A stretch of DNA of 64,000 bases from DCFW01 sp963790715 (GCA_963790715.1 CAWBPN010000018.1:372001-436000), one strand, 5' to 3'. Positions 8,594-17,063 are shown, numbered from the stretch's first letter. Numbers and translations: made by a program. The notes: generated by a model from the letters alone, not told the origin.

Positions 8594-10183
8594 ATGAAAA
8601 AATATTTTATTCTGATTCTAATAGCTATCTGCTTCACAGGAGCAAAAGCACAAGACTATAATACACCGGCCAACAAGCTGCGTATAGCGGAATTTGCTAT
8701 TTCCAACTTATATGTTGACAAGGTAGACGAAAATAAACTGGTGGAAGAAGCTATAGTAAAGATGCTTTCTACACTTGACCCACACTCCATATACTCCGAC
8801 CCGCAGGAAGTAAAGAGCTTAAACGAACCGTTGCAGGGTAACTTCGATGGCATCGGCGTACAATTCAACATGGTTGACGACACGTTATTGGTAATACAGC
8901 CTGTAGCCGGAGGTCCATCGCAAAAGGTTGGCATACAGGCCGGCGACCGCATAGTTATGGTTAACGATACGTCCATAGCCGGAGTAAAGATGAAAACCGA
9001 AGCCATCATGGGCAGACTGCGCGGACCAAAGGGAACAAAAGTTAACTTAAAAATATTGCGCCGCGGCGAAAAAGAATTGCTTGACTTCACCGTCACGCGC
9101 GACCGAATACCTATTTCAAGCATTGACGCTGCATATATGATTGACAACCAAACAGGATACGTAAGTATCAGCAGATTTGCAGCTACCACTCATGAAGAAT
9201 TCCTTAAAGACTTTCTTGACTTAAAAGCTAAAGGGATGAAGAATTTGATAATTGACCTTGAGGATAACGGCGGTGGCTACTTGAATGCTGCAGTGGATAT
9301 GGCTAATGAGTTCCTTGAAAAAGGCAATGAAATAGTACATACTCAAGGACGCACACAACCGCGAAGCGATATGCGTGCCGACGGCAGAGGTAATTTCCGC
9401 ACCGGAAAACTTATTGTGTTAATTAATGAATTTTCTGCTTCTGCCAGTGAAATCCTTACAGGTGCCATACAAGATTGGGACCGTGGCGTTGTTGTCGGTC
9501 GCCGTTCATTCGGTAAGGGACTTGTTCAACGTCCTATAGACCTGCCCGACGGTTCAATGATTCGCCTAACAGTAGCCCGTTACTACACCCCTTCGGGACG
9601 CTGCATACAAAAGCCGTACGAAAACATCGAAAAATATAACGAAGATCTTATAGACCGTTACAATCGCGGTGAAATGACAAATGCAGATAATATCCATTTC
9701 CCCGATTCTCTCAAACGATATACTCTGCGCCTGCATCGCGTAGTTTATGGTGGAGGTGGAATTATGCCAGACTATTTTGTCCCTATTGATACATCGACGT
9801 ATTCAAATTATTATCGTAAGATAGTCAATAAAGGACTCATTTTCAATTACACAATCAAATATACCGAAAGCCACAAGGTAAGCATTTTAAGTACATATAA
9901 GACGTTTGACAATTTTGAAAAGAGCTTCAACATAAGCGATGAAGATGTAAAAGCGATAGAAAATGAAGCAACGAAGGCAGGCATACAATATGACGAGAAG
10001 CAAATGAACACATCCATGCCACTGCTTCGCACTCAATTCAAGGCATTAGTTGCCCGAGACATCTGGGGAATGAATGAATACTATAAAGTTATCAACACTC
10101 AGAACGAGAATGTAAAAAAAGCCTTGCAAATTCTTTCCGACGGAGGTTATGAGACAAAATTGAAATTTCATAATGGAAAGTAA
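8594..10183 (+). CDS. S41 family carboxy-terminal processing peptidase
   Basis: I choose the ATG at 8594 (529 residues) because it begins a classic Sec signal peptide (MKKYFILILIAICFTGAKAQ); an in-frame ATG at 8540 would overlap coaD and bury the signal. The mature protein has an S41 N-terminal helical segment, a PDZ domain at roughly residues 80-160 (GIGVQFNMVDDTLLV, QAGDRIVMVND), and the serine/lysine protease domain. FSASASEI and, about 28 residues later, FGKGLVQ carry the catalytic Ser and Lys. It is a periplasmic protease, probably processing C-termini of envelope proteins. The stop overlaps the next gene by 11 bases. Confidence 0.92.
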   Translation: MKKYFILILIAICFTGAKAQDYNTPANKLRIAEFAISNLYVDKVDENKLVEEAIVKMLSTLDPHSIYSDPQEVKSLNEPLQGNFDGIGVQFNMVDDTLLVIQPVAGGPSQKVGIQAGDRIVMVNDTSIAGVKMKTEAIMGRLRGPKGTKVNLKILRRGEKELLDFTVTRDRIPISSIDAAYMIDNQTGYVSISRFAATTHEEFLKDFLDLKAKGMKNLIIDLEDNGGGYLNAAVDMANEFLEKGNEIVHTQGRTQPRSDMRADGRGNFRTGKLIVLINEFSASASEILTGAIQDWDRGVVVGRRSFGKGLVQRPIDLPDGSMIRLTVARYYTPSGRCIQKPYENIEKYNEDLIDRYNRGEMTNADNIHFPDSLKRYTLRLHRVVYGGGGIMPDYFVPIDTSTYSNYYRKIVNKGLIFNYTIKYTESHKVSILSTYKTFDNFEKSFNISDEDVKAIENEATKAGIQYDEKQMNTSMPLLRTQFKALVARDIWGMNEYYKVINTQNENVKKALQILSDGGYETKLKFHNGK

Positions 10184-10808
10184 CATCAAAAATCTGGTTT
10201 TCGACTTCGGCGGCGTATTAGTTGATCTCGATAAAGAACGTTGCGTTAATCATTTTAAAACATTAGGCGCAGCGGACATCGAGCAATTATTAGGCGTATA
10301 CACCAAAACCGGATTCTTTCAAGATTATGAAAAGGGTAACATAAGTGATGACAACTTTAGGAAGCAACTACGCTCACACGTAAAATCAAACGTATCTGAT
10401 GCAGCATTGGATGAAGCTTGGAACAGTTTCTTAGTAGGTATCCCGTCAAATAAACTTGAATGTCTGTTGCAACTCCGCAGAAAATACAATGTTTTCCTGC
10501 TAAGCAACACCAACTTCATACATTGGGATTATTCGTGCAACAATATGTTTACATACAATGGATATAAAGTTGACGATTTCTTCGACAAAATCTTTCTCTC
10601 GTTCAAGATGCATGAGGCCAAACCTGATATATCAATATTCAAGACTGTTCTTTCAGAAACAAATATTAATCCCGAAGAAACATTGTTCCTCGACGATTCA
10701 CAAGACAATTGCAATACTGCTACGACATTAGGCATACACACAAAATTAATCAAACCTAAAGAAAATTGGACGACATTATTCTTCAATAAATATGAAAATT
10801 GTTTATGA
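10173..10808 (+). CDS. HAD-superfamily (YihX-like) phosphatase
   Basis: A 211-residue soluble protein. VFDFGGVLVDLD at the N-terminus is HAD motif I in the D-x-G form seen in YihX-type sugar-phosphate phosphatases. LLSNTN is motif II, a lysine in KMHEAKPD corresponds to motif III, and ETLFLDDSQDN is motif IV. A cap domain occupies about residues 20-90. The likely role is dephosphorylation of a small phosphorylated metabolite; the neighbour ribF raises the possibility of a flavin-pathway phosphate, but that is only context. It overlaps the upstream protease gene by 11 bases and ribF by 17. Confidence 0.8.
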   Translation: MESNIKNLVFDFGGVLVDLDKERCVNHFKTLGAADIEQLLGVYTKTGFFQDYEKGNISDDNFRKQLRSHVKSNVSDAALDEAWNSFLVGIPSNKLECLLQLRRKYNVFLLSNTNFIHWDYSCNNMFTYNGYKVDDFFDKIFLSFKMHEAKPDISIFKTVLSETNINPEETLFLDDSQDNCNTATTLGIHTKLIKPKENWTTLFFNKYENCL

Positions 10809-11706
10809 ACAAAACACAAATTCATTGCCGGCTAGTGTGACTACCATCGGCTTTTTTGATGGCGTACACCTCGGTCATCGCTATCTCATCAATCAAGTAA
10901 AAGAGTTAGCCGAAAGGCATCACTTAGCCTCATCTGTTATCACATTCACCAATCATCCGCGTAAAGTAATTCACACCGACTTTGTACCCAAATTACTATC
11001 TACACCTGAAGAGAAGTTGGAACTATTAACAGAAATGAACGTCGATTATTGCTTTCTGCTCAATTTCACGAAAGAAGTAGCCTCATACACTGCTAAAGAA
11101 TTTATGCAGCATATTCGCGATAAGTTTAATATAAGAGATTTAGTCATAGGGTATGACCATCGTTTCGGTCACAATCGTGCCGAGAACTTCGTAGACTATG
11201 TGCACTACGGTAAAGAATTAGGCATCAATGTGATACAGGCACAAGCCTTTCTCGAAACAGATGTCACGGTAAGTTCATCCGTAGTTCGCCGCTACCTGCA
11301 AGCCCATTGTGTAACCGCAGCCAATGAATGTTTAGGTTACACATATTTTATAAAAGGTAAAGTTGTTGAAGGACACCACATAGGCAAAAGCATAGGCTTC
11401 CCAACAGCCAACATCGTCACGTCAAACCCAGACAAACTGATTCCGGTCGACGGCGCATACACTGTAGATGTGGAGGTAAGTGGCAAACGTTATCGCGGCA
11501 TGCTCAACATCGGCGACCGTCCAACGCTTGATAACGGTACTGAACGCACCATAGAAGTAAACATTTTCGACTTTAATGCCGACATATATGGCGAACTTAT
11601 AAAAGTATATTTCTTGGATTATATACGCACGCAAAGGAAATTCGACTCCCTTGACGAACTCAAAGAGCAACTTAATAAAGACAAAGTTGTAGCTCTTTCG
11701 AAGTAA
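10792..11706 (+). CDS. ribF: Bifunctional riboflavin kinase / FAD synthetase
   Basis: This 304-residue protein has the usual length of RibF. The N-terminal adenylyltransferase domain has GFFDGVHLGHR (about residues 21-31) and SSSVVRRYL. The C-terminal flavokinase domain has GKSIGFPTANI (about 200-210) and the NIGDRPTL region. It converts riboflavin to FMN and then FAD in the cytoplasm. It is the last gene of the parE-coaD-S41-HAD-ribF operon; no convincing terminator follows, and the sequence downstream is decayed. Confidence 0.96.
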   Translation: MKIVYEQNTNSLPASVTTIGFFDGVHLGHRYLINQVKELAERHHLASSVITFTNHPRKVIHTDFVPKLLSTPEEKLELLTEMNVDYCFLLNFTKEVASYTAKEFMQHIRDKFNIRDLVIGYDHRFGHNRAENFVDYVHYGKELGINVIQAQAFLETDVTVSSSVVRRYLQAHCVTAANECLGYTYFIKGKVVEGHHIGKSIGFPTANIVTSNPDKLIPVDGAYTVDVEVSGKRYRGMLNIGDRPTLDNGTERTIEVNIFDFNADIYGELIKVYFLDYIRTQRKFDSLDELKEQLNKDKVVALSK

Positions 11707-11719
11707 AGAGGAGTTCTAA

Positions 11720-11968
11720 GATCATATTTTTCAGCATTTTCGCGGAAAAGTGCATTCGGTAACCCGCACTGAAGAGGAAGAAATGCAAATACTTAAACAA
11801 GTATTCGCAAACGGCGGGAGCAAAACGCTCAAAGAATTGTCGGTCGCACTGGAATATAATCGCGTCTAAACGGATTATCGTGTAAAACAATTGATAGAAG
11901 AAGGCTACTTGCGTTGTTACGGCCCAAGAAACCTTTATTATTACGAAGCTACGGAGAAACTTGCATAA
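11720..11968 (+). pseudogene. Remnant of a winged-helix-like C-terminal domain
   Basis: One frame reads DHIFQHFRGKVHSVTRTEEE, then an ILKQVFANGG / TLKELSVALEYNR / VKQLIEEGYLRCYG pattern resembling a winged helix-turn-helix, and ends at TAA 11966. It has an in-frame TAA at 11867 in the middle of the helix-turn-helix and a stop just upstream at 11717. It looks like the 3' end of a larger DNA-binding or ATP-binding regulator whose front is gone. The family cannot be named from this piece. Confidence 0.4.
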
Positions 11969-12004
11969 AAGTCGGATTCAATGTCTCCTTTTTTACTATT
12001 AAGA

Positions 12005-12873
12005 TTAATCTTTAATATTAGAAAAGAAGTTCCATGCCTGAATATGCCGGATTCTATTTTTAGATGGCAATGCTACTTTGCGCCCCTTGCTATTAAAATA
12101 ATTGGCAATGTTTCTAATAGACAACAAATTGGAGGCATTGTTGACGATATATACAAACAAATCTTCCTAAAAGCGTGCATCTTTTATGTTGTACCGCTGA
12201 ATGATGTCACGCAAAAGCACGGTATCTTTTAAAGCCGAAATATAGTTTCTTTTGACTTCCGGCTGCGATAACTGAAATAATTCGGGCATGGCACCGCTTT
12301 GTATATATTCAGTATAGCTTTGTTTCGAAATATCTTTATTAGTAACGCCGGTGAATTCGACGTATGAAAACGGTAATATCTCAAAACAAACGTAACGGAC
12401 TGATAACAAAGTTGCTAATTCTCCTGAAAGCATCTTGGAGTTGGAACCGCTGATAAACAATTCATATTCATTTACATAGTCTTGTGAATAAGAATTCACA
12501 AAACGCTCCCACCCTTCTATATCCTGAATTTCATCAATAAACAAATATACCTTACCATGCGGTTGTACAGTATTCATGTATGATTTAAACAAGTAGTCCA
12601 AATCCTTATGGTATTCAGAAAGTCGAAATCGGTTAACTCTCTGTTGAGCATAAAGATATTTTTCCTGTCAACACCTTTTTCAACAAGACGTACAGCCAAT
12701 TGCCTCAATAAATAACTTTTGCCTACACGTCGTTGACCGACCAGCACTTTTACCAACCTGTTACCTACGTATTCAGATATTTTATCGGTATATCCATTAC
12801 GGATAAATCCCAAAAGCGAAACGTTATCACCCCACAAATTGTAGTTACGTAATATTTGAATTTTGTCGTCCAT
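12005..12873 (-). pseudogene. Broken AAA ATPase (AAA_14/DUF4143 type)
   Basis: The N-terminal piece (12574-12873) carries VLVGQRRVGKSYLLRQL, the Walker A region, and ends FMLNRELTDFDFLNT. The next piece (12167-12601) is in another frame and carries VYLFIDEIQDIEGWERF (Walker B), LFISGSNSKML and LPFSYVEF, all typical of AAA_14/DUF4143 proteins. A frameshift therefore lies near 12600-12630. A TAG at 12167-12169 interrupts the chain again; the same frame continues with NNASNLLSIRNIANYFNSKG, the start of DUF4143, and then loses similarity before stopping at 12005. The intact family is around 380-400 residues, so the C-terminus is also missing. At least three lesions make function unlikely. Confidence 0.8.
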
Positions 12874-12912
12874 AGTCGAAACTTTTTACAAAAAAATCAA
12901 AAGTTTCGACTA
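12873..12912. promoter_or_regulatory. Perfect 14-bp inverted repeat at the AAA gene start
   Basis: TAGTCGAAACTTTT (12873-12886) is repeated as its exact reverse complement at 12899-12912 around a 12-nt spacer. The first base is already the start codon of the broken ATPase, so the repeat occupies its 5' leader. A further GTCGA core follows at 12916-12920. It could be an operator or an mRNA hairpin controlling translation. Confidence 0.5.
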
Positions 12913-12970
12913 CAGTCGACAAATTCATCAAAAGTATTTTACTTTTAACTTGGCAGGGAGCTGAAGACTT

Positions 12971-13078
12971 CAGGTATTAATCATTGCAGTCGGAAACGCC
13001 GATGAGCAGGAGCATCTGAAGGCTGAAATACCTGTTACATTTTATGTAATAGTAGCATTACACGTACTGACATGTAAT
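12971..13078 (+). promoter_or_regulatory. Inverted-repeat cluster upstream of the PepSY gene
   Basis: CAGGTATT (12971-12978) pairs with AATACCTG (13027-13034) around a region with an inner TCGG/CCGA hairpin. Immediately after come four TGTAAT half-sites in alternating orientation: TTACAT 13035-13040, ATGTAA 13044-13049, ATTACA 13057-13062, TGTAAT 13073-13078. They lie 53 bases upstream of the -7 element, as expected for regulator sites. I do not recognise a known riboswitch. Confidence 0.4.
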
Positions 13079-13130
13079 ACTTATTATGTATTTTTATAGT
13101 CTTCTTTCAAAATACGAATAAAAACATTTG

Positions 13131-13138
13131 TAGTTTTG
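13131..13138 (+). promoter_or_regulatory. -7 promoter element of the PepSY gene
   Basis: TAGTTTTG fits TAnnTTTG and lies only 15 bases before the ATG at 13154, implying a leader shorter than about 10 nt. Confidence 0.55.
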
Positions 13139-13153
13139 CAAAAAGCGCAATTT

Positions 13154-14242
13154 ATGAAGAAGCTATTTTTCCATATACACCTTTGGCTGTCTATTCCACT
13201 TGGAATATTCATTACGATTATTTGTTTGTCAGGGGCAATGCTCGCGTTTCAAAATGAAATAAATAAAAAAGTTTATCACGACAGATATTATGCAGATGTT
13301 ATGACAACAATGGCAATTCCGCTTAATAAGCTTATTCCGATGGTCAATAAACAACTGCACAACGGCAACAAAGTTATTTCCGCAGAGATTTCATCAGACC
13401 CAACAAAGAATTATATTATGGGATTGTCGAAAGGAGTTATGGCATCTGCGTATGTAAACCAATACACAGGAAGGCTTGTTGAAATATCATCGTTTAACGA
13501 CGGCTTTTTCGGAAAAGTAAGGCAGCTGCATAAGACTCTGTTCGCCGGTTTTGTCGGCAAAATGATAGTAGGTTACACCACTCTGTTTTTTGCATTTATC
13601 GTGATATCGGGTATAATATTGTGGTGGCCGAGAAGCAAGAAATCATTAAAAACACAATTAACTATACATACTAAATACGGTTGGAAAAGATTTTGGATAG
13701 ACCTACATCTCAGAGGCGGAATATATATCTGCATCGGACTGTTGGTTTTGTCATTAACCGGATTATTTTTCGCATTCGATTGGTATCAGAAAGGTGTGTT
13801 TTCGCTATTCGGCACCGAAACGAATAAAAAAAGTGCGGAAAGTAATAATATCGATAAACACTCTGAAAAGGATATAAACTATGCAGCTTGGACTGTAGCC
13901 GTAAACTCAGTCAGGCAAAAATATTCCGATATCAAATCAATAAATGTACAAGACGGCTCTGTTTCGGTAAAGCCTCATTATACGTTCGGCAATACGCGAT
14001 ATGCCGACATGTATATATTTAACAGCGGTAACGGCAAAATCGTGAAAGCTTTACCTTATAATACTCAGGATAAACAGGACAAAATTTCCGGTTGGATATT
14101 TACGTTGCACACCGGAAGATGGGGAGGATTGTTCTCAGAAATTTTGACTTTTATAGTCGCTTTAATCGGAGCCGCTCTGCCTATTATAGGATACTACCAA
14201 TACTTTGCAAGGGCAAAACGTAATAAGGGGAACAAATCATAA
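13154..14242 (+). CDS. PepSY-associated TM helix protein
   Basis: I use the ATG at 13154 (362 residues) because a promoter -7 box overlaps the in-frame TTG at 13136. The N-terminus FHIHLWLSIPLGIFITII, then GYTTLFFAFIVISGIILWWPR and a third and fourth hydrophobic helix near residues 190-210 and 325-345, match the PepSY_TM family of four-helix inner-membrane proteins with periplasmic PepSY segments. Conserved histidines in HIHLW, QLHKTLF, DLHLRG and TLHTGRWGG are typical. Family members are often linked to iron or siderophore reduction; that role is inferred, no iron gene adjoins here. Confidence 0.85.
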   Translation: MKKLFFHIHLWLSIPLGIFITIICLSGAMLAFQNEINKKVYHDRYYADVMTTMAIPLNKLIPMVNKQLHNGNKVISAEISSDPTKNYIMGLSKGVMASAYVNQYTGRLVEISSFNDGFFGKVRQLHKTLFAGFVGKMIVGYTTLFFAFIVISGIILWWPRSKKSLKTQLTIHTKYGWKRFWIDLHLRGGIYICIGLLVLSLTGLFFAFDWYQKGVFSLFGTETNKKSAESNNIDKHSEKDINYAAWTVAVNSVRQKYSDIKSINVQDGSVSVKPHYTFGNTRYADMYIFNSGNGKIVKALPYNTQDKQDKISGWIFTLHTGRWGGLFSEILTFIVALIGAALPIIGYYQYFARAKRNKGNKS

Positions 14243-14246
14243 TATA

Positions 14247-14270
14247 AAAAGCTGCAAAATTGCAGCTTTT
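14247..14270. terminator. Bidirectional terminator between convergent genes
   Basis: AAAAGCTGCA (14247-14256) and TGCAGCTTTT (14261-14270) form a perfect 10-bp stem with a 4-nt loop. T-rich tracts follow on both strands, so it serves the PepSY gene and the opposing DJ-1 remnant. Confidence 0.8.
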
Positions 14271-14275
14271 ATTAT

Positions 14276-14698
14276 TTAATGATGCATCTCGTGCAAAGTA
14301 CGTTCAATAGCTTCTCCAACCGCTTTCGCCGACTGAGGGTTTTGTCCTGTAATAAGTCGTTGATCGTTTACAACATGTACTTGCCAAGGTTCTGACTTTT
14401 CAAATAATGCTCCATGCTTCTTCAACTTATCTTCAACCAGAAATGGAACCACATGATCCAATTTCACAAGTTTTTCTTCCTCATCAGTAAAAGAATTAAC
14501 CTTTTTGCCATCAACCAAATACTTTCCATTACTTAATTTTATATTGAATATTCCCGAAGGACCATGACAAACAGCAGACACAATACCATTATTCCCATAA
14601 ATGCCTTTTGCTATTTCAGTAATAGCATTATTATCGGGGAAATCCCATACAGCACCATGTCCACCTGCATAAAAGATTGCGCAATATTCGTTACACAA
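14276..14698 (-). pseudogene. DJ-1/PfpI family protein lacking its N-terminus
   Basis: The sequence FYAGGHGAVWDFPDN, then VSAVCHGPSGIFN with the nucleophile cysteine, and a C-terminal GQNPQSAKAVGEAI segment match the Hsp31-like class of DJ-1/PfpI proteins (glutamine amidotransferase-like, often glyoxalase or chaperone). Full-length relatives have roughly 80 more residues at the front, including the first beta strands. Here a TAA lies four codons upstream of the conserved sequence, the only initiator is a TTG within it, and no promoter box is seen. I therefore call it a 5'-deleted pseudogene, though a short product cannot be excluded. Confidence 0.7.
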
Positions 14699-14787
14699 AT
14701 AACTTTATTGTTTATGCTTTTTATATATTATGCAATATTTTATCATCATTAGCAAGATTGGATAACTACGAACATTCAATTTTCTCA

Positions 14788-14795
14788 TATCTTTG
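14788..14795 (+). promoter_or_regulatory. -7 promoter element of the zinc-ribbon gene
   Basis: TATCTTTG, a perfect TAnnTTTG, lies 25 bases before the ATG at 14821. Confidence 0.6.
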
Positions 14796-14820
14796 CTACA
14801 TACAATAAAACAAGAGAATT

Positions 14821-15096
14821 ATGGAACAGAAATTTTGTCAAAGCTGCGGCATGCCGCTGAACGATTCGGTGATGGGAACTGATGCAGACGGTTCTGCAAA
14901 TGAAGATTATTGTAAATATTGCTTCAACGAAGGCAAATTCACCAACAACTTCACAATGGAAGAAATGATTCAATATTGCGCAGACATGTTGGATGAATAT
15001 AACGCCGATGCCAAAGTGAAGCTTACTAAGGAAGAAGCTATTGCACAAATGAGAAAGCATTTCCCAACAATGAAGCGCTGGAAAGCGCAACAATAA
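14821..15096 (+). CDS. Putative zinc-ribbon domain protein
   Basis: This 91-residue protein starts with FCQSCGMPL and, about 22 residues later, YCKYCFNEGKF; the two CxxC pairs would bind one zinc as in the putative zinc ribbon family (Pfam Zn_ribbon_2 type). The rest is predicted helical and ends in KHFPTMKRWK. The same module, including the KRW end, forms the first 100 or so residues of the AraC-type regulator at 15788-16984. It has its own promoter and terminator. Function is unknown; a role as a small partner or decoy for the regulator is a guess. Confidence 0.8.
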   Translation: MEQKFCQSCGMPLNDSVMGTDADGSANEDYCKYCFNEGKFTNNFTMEEMIQYCADMLDEYNADAKVKLTKEEAIAQMRKHFPTMKRWKAQQ

Positions 15097-15107
15097 AAAT
15101 TCTTTCT

Positions 15108-15150
15108 ACTCAAATCATTGGTGTAAACACGCCTTTGATTTGAGTTTTTT
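15108..15150 (+). terminator. Intrinsic terminator of the zinc-ribbon gene
   Basis: ACTCAAATCA (15108-15117) pairs with TGATTTGAGT (15136-15145), with an inner GTG/CAC hairpin in the loop, followed by a T-tract to 15150. Confidence 0.75.
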
Positions 15151-15152
15151 AT

Positions 15153-15160
15153 TAAATTTG
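15153..15160 (+). promoter_or_regulatory. -7 promoter element of the DJ-1/AraC operon
   Basis: TAAATTTG fits TAnnTTTG, 24 bases before the ATG at 15185, directly after the preceding terminator. Confidence 0.5.
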
Positions 15161-15184
15161 TATTCCAACTTTAGATAACTTATC

Positions 15185-15778
15185 ATGAAAAAAGAAATCA
15201 TTTTCGTGCTGCTTCAGCAATACGCCGACTGGGAAGGCGCATTCATTGCTTCATATCTAAACAACGCAAAAGGATTGAATGGAGAAGAGTATGAAACAAA
15301 CATATTATCCGTTAAAAAAGAACCGGTAGTGTCAATAGGCGGATTCCAAACATTACCCGACTATGACATAGCATCAATGCCGGATAAATACGAAGCATTG
15401 ATATTAGTCGGAGGTATGAGTTGGTTTAAGCACGAAGCCGAAACGCTTGTGCCGGTTGTAAGCAAAGCAATTAAAAACAACATTTTGGTAGCTGCGATAT
15501 GCAACGCATCAGTATTCTTGGGCAAACATGGCTTCTTAAATGAAGTAAAGCATACAAGCAATACACTTGAATATCTCACTCAAAAAGCCGGTGTCGAATA
15601 TACGGGCAAGGCTAATTATGTGGAAAAGCAGGCTATTTGCGACAAAAACATCATTACTGCTAACGGTACGGGTGAACTTGAATTTGCAAAAGAGATACAA
15701 CTATATTTGAGGATTAATACGCCTGAAGAGATTGAGAAACAATATTCGTTCTATAAGTTTGGATTATATAAGGAATAG
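15185..15778 (+). CDS. DJ-1/PfpI family protein (type 1 glutamine amidotransferase-like)
   Basis: A 197-residue cytoplasmic protein with the complete DJ-1/PfpI fold: EIIFVLLQQYADWEGAF at the N-terminus with an acidic residue after strand 1, ALILVGGMSWF, and the nucleophile elbow VAAICNASVFL containing Cys near residue 105. TANGTGELEFAKEI closes the domain. Relatives are annotated as glutamine amidotransferases or stress proteins; no reaction can be assigned. It lies nine bases upstream of the AraC-type gene and is surely co-transcribed with it. It belongs to a different subgroup than the broken DJ-1 gene at 14276-14698. Confidence 0.85.
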   Translation: MKKEIIFVLLQQYADWEGAFIASYLNNAKGLNGEEYETNILSVKKEPVVSIGGFQTLPDYDIASMPDKYEALILVGGMSWFKHEAETLVPVVSKAIKNNILVAAICNASVFLGKHGFLNEVKHTSNTLEYLTQKAGVEYTGKANYVEKQAICDKNIITANGTGELEFAKEIQLYLRINTPEEIEKQYSFYKFGLYKE

Positions 15779-15787
15779 CATCAATTA

Positions 15788-16984
15788 ATGGATAAAAAAG
15801 AAGATGAAAACACAAAGGCTGTAATTTGCCAAAGTTGCGGAATGCCGATGATGGCAAAAGAGCATTTCGGAACGAATGAAGACGGTAGCACAAACGATGA
15901 GTATTGTTGCTTCTGCCTTAATGAAGGTGAATTTACCAAAAGCGTATCGGCAAACGAATATGCCGAGATGTTGGTAAGTTGGAATAAAAATACCAATTTG
16001 CCTAATAATCTTTGCCATACACTATCCGACGACGAACTGATTATAATGGAGACAGTTAGACTGCAAAAACTAAAAAGATGGCAACATTCCCACGAAATAA
16101 CTCATCAAAACTATTATAAGTCGATCTATTCGGTGATGGAATATATTGATAAGCACTTACCTGAACAGATGACAACACTTGATCTGGCACGCTTCGGCAA
16201 CATTTCCGAATTCCATTTTCACAGATTGTTCAAAGCCGTTCTTAATGAAACACCCAACGATTACATTCAGCGTCTGCGAATGGAAAAAGCGGCATTCCTG
16301 TTGCGCAACACATCTGGCTCATTGGCTGACATAGCAATGAAAGTAGGGTATCAAAACATTTATTCATTGTCTAAAATATTTAAAATTACCTACGGAGTTT
16401 CTCCCGGGAGTTACAGGAACAAAGCTGTTGAATTTAAGATACGGGAATCGAAGCCAATTATTAATCTCAATCTCACTCCTAAAATTGTATCCATACCTTC
16501 GATGAAAGTAATATGCCTGAGAGTTGCCAACCCGTTCAAACATCAGAAAGCATACAAATCGGCATGGAGCGAATTGCTCAACTTCACAGGGTTAACCGGA
16601 ATACCGGACAATGCACATGAATATTTCAGTATATCCTACGACTTGTGGCCATTGACCGCGCCGGAAAAATACCGCATCTTTGCCTGCATACACAGTAAAG
16701 AAACAGATGCCATAAAACCCGAAGGAAAGTTTTGCAACAAAACGATTGAAGGAGGACTGTACGCCGTGTTCAAGCACGAAGGGGCATACGATGATTTGAA
16801 TTACATTTACTGCAACATATATCGTTATTGGTTGCCGAAAAGCGATTACGAACTGCGCGATATGCTTCATTTCGAGAAGTATTTGAACAGTCCCGATGCG
16901 GTTAATGCCGATAATCTGATTACGGAAATATACATTCCTGTGCAAAAACTAGCAAATAAAAACTTGCCCAAGAATATACGTTGA
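15788..16984 (+). CDS. Zinc-ribbon / AraC / GyrI-like fusion regulator
   Basis: A 398-residue three-domain protein. Residues about 10-100 are a zinc-ribbon module (ICQSCGMPM ... YCCFCLNEGEF ... LKRWQ) homologous to the separate 91-residue protein at 14821. Residues about 110-210 are an AraC-type double helix-turn-helix (FGNISEFHFHRLFKAVLNET, IAMKVGYQNIYSLSKIFK). Residues about 220-390 are a GyrI-like small-molecule-binding domain (FSISYDLWPLT, GGLYAVFKHEGAYDDL). The AraC-GyrI pairing is common in multidrug-type sensors; the zinc ribbon in front is the unusual part. It probably controls its own DJ-1 operon and perhaps the separate zinc-ribbon gene in response to an electrophile or drug; the ligand is unknown. 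Confidence 0.88.
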   Translation: MDKKEDENTKAVICQSCGMPMMAKEHFGTNEDGSTNDEYCCFCLNEGEFTKSVSANEYAEMLVSWNKNTNLPNNLCHTLSDDELIIMETVRLQKLKRWQHSHEITHQNYYKSIYSVMEYIDKHLPEQMTTLDLARFGNISEFHFHRLFKAVLNETPNDYIQRLRMEKAAFLLRNTSGSLADIAMKVGYQNIYSLSKIFKITYGVSPGSYRNKAVEFKIRESKPIINLNLTPKIVSIPSMKVICLRVANPFKHQKAYKSAWSELLNFTGLTGIPDNAHEYFSISYDLWPLTAPEKYRIFACIHSKETDAIKPEGKFCNKTIEGGLYAVFKHEGAYDDLNYIYCNIYRYWLPKSDYELRDMLHFEKYLNSPDAVNADNLITEIYIPVQKLANKNLPKNIR

Positions 16985-17032
16985 ACTCATACGTAAACTT
17001 AGGCAAGCCATATTAAGATTAAACATAAAAAA

Positions 17033-17063
17033 GATAGTTACCTAAAAAACTCGGGTAACTATC
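17033..17063. terminator. Bidirectional terminator between AraC-type gene and yceI
   Basis: GATAGTTACC (17033-17042) pairs with GGTAACTATC (17054-17063). On the + strand it runs into CTTTACTTTT; on the minus strand it ends in a TTTTTT run, so it best serves the yceI-like gene. Confidence 0.8.

Noticed and set aside
12971..13034. Possible riboswitch upstream of the PepSY gene
   Set aside because: The hairpins do not match TPP, cobalamin, FMN or SAM consensus elements, and the region lies upstream of the predicted transcription start, so it would not be in the mRNA.
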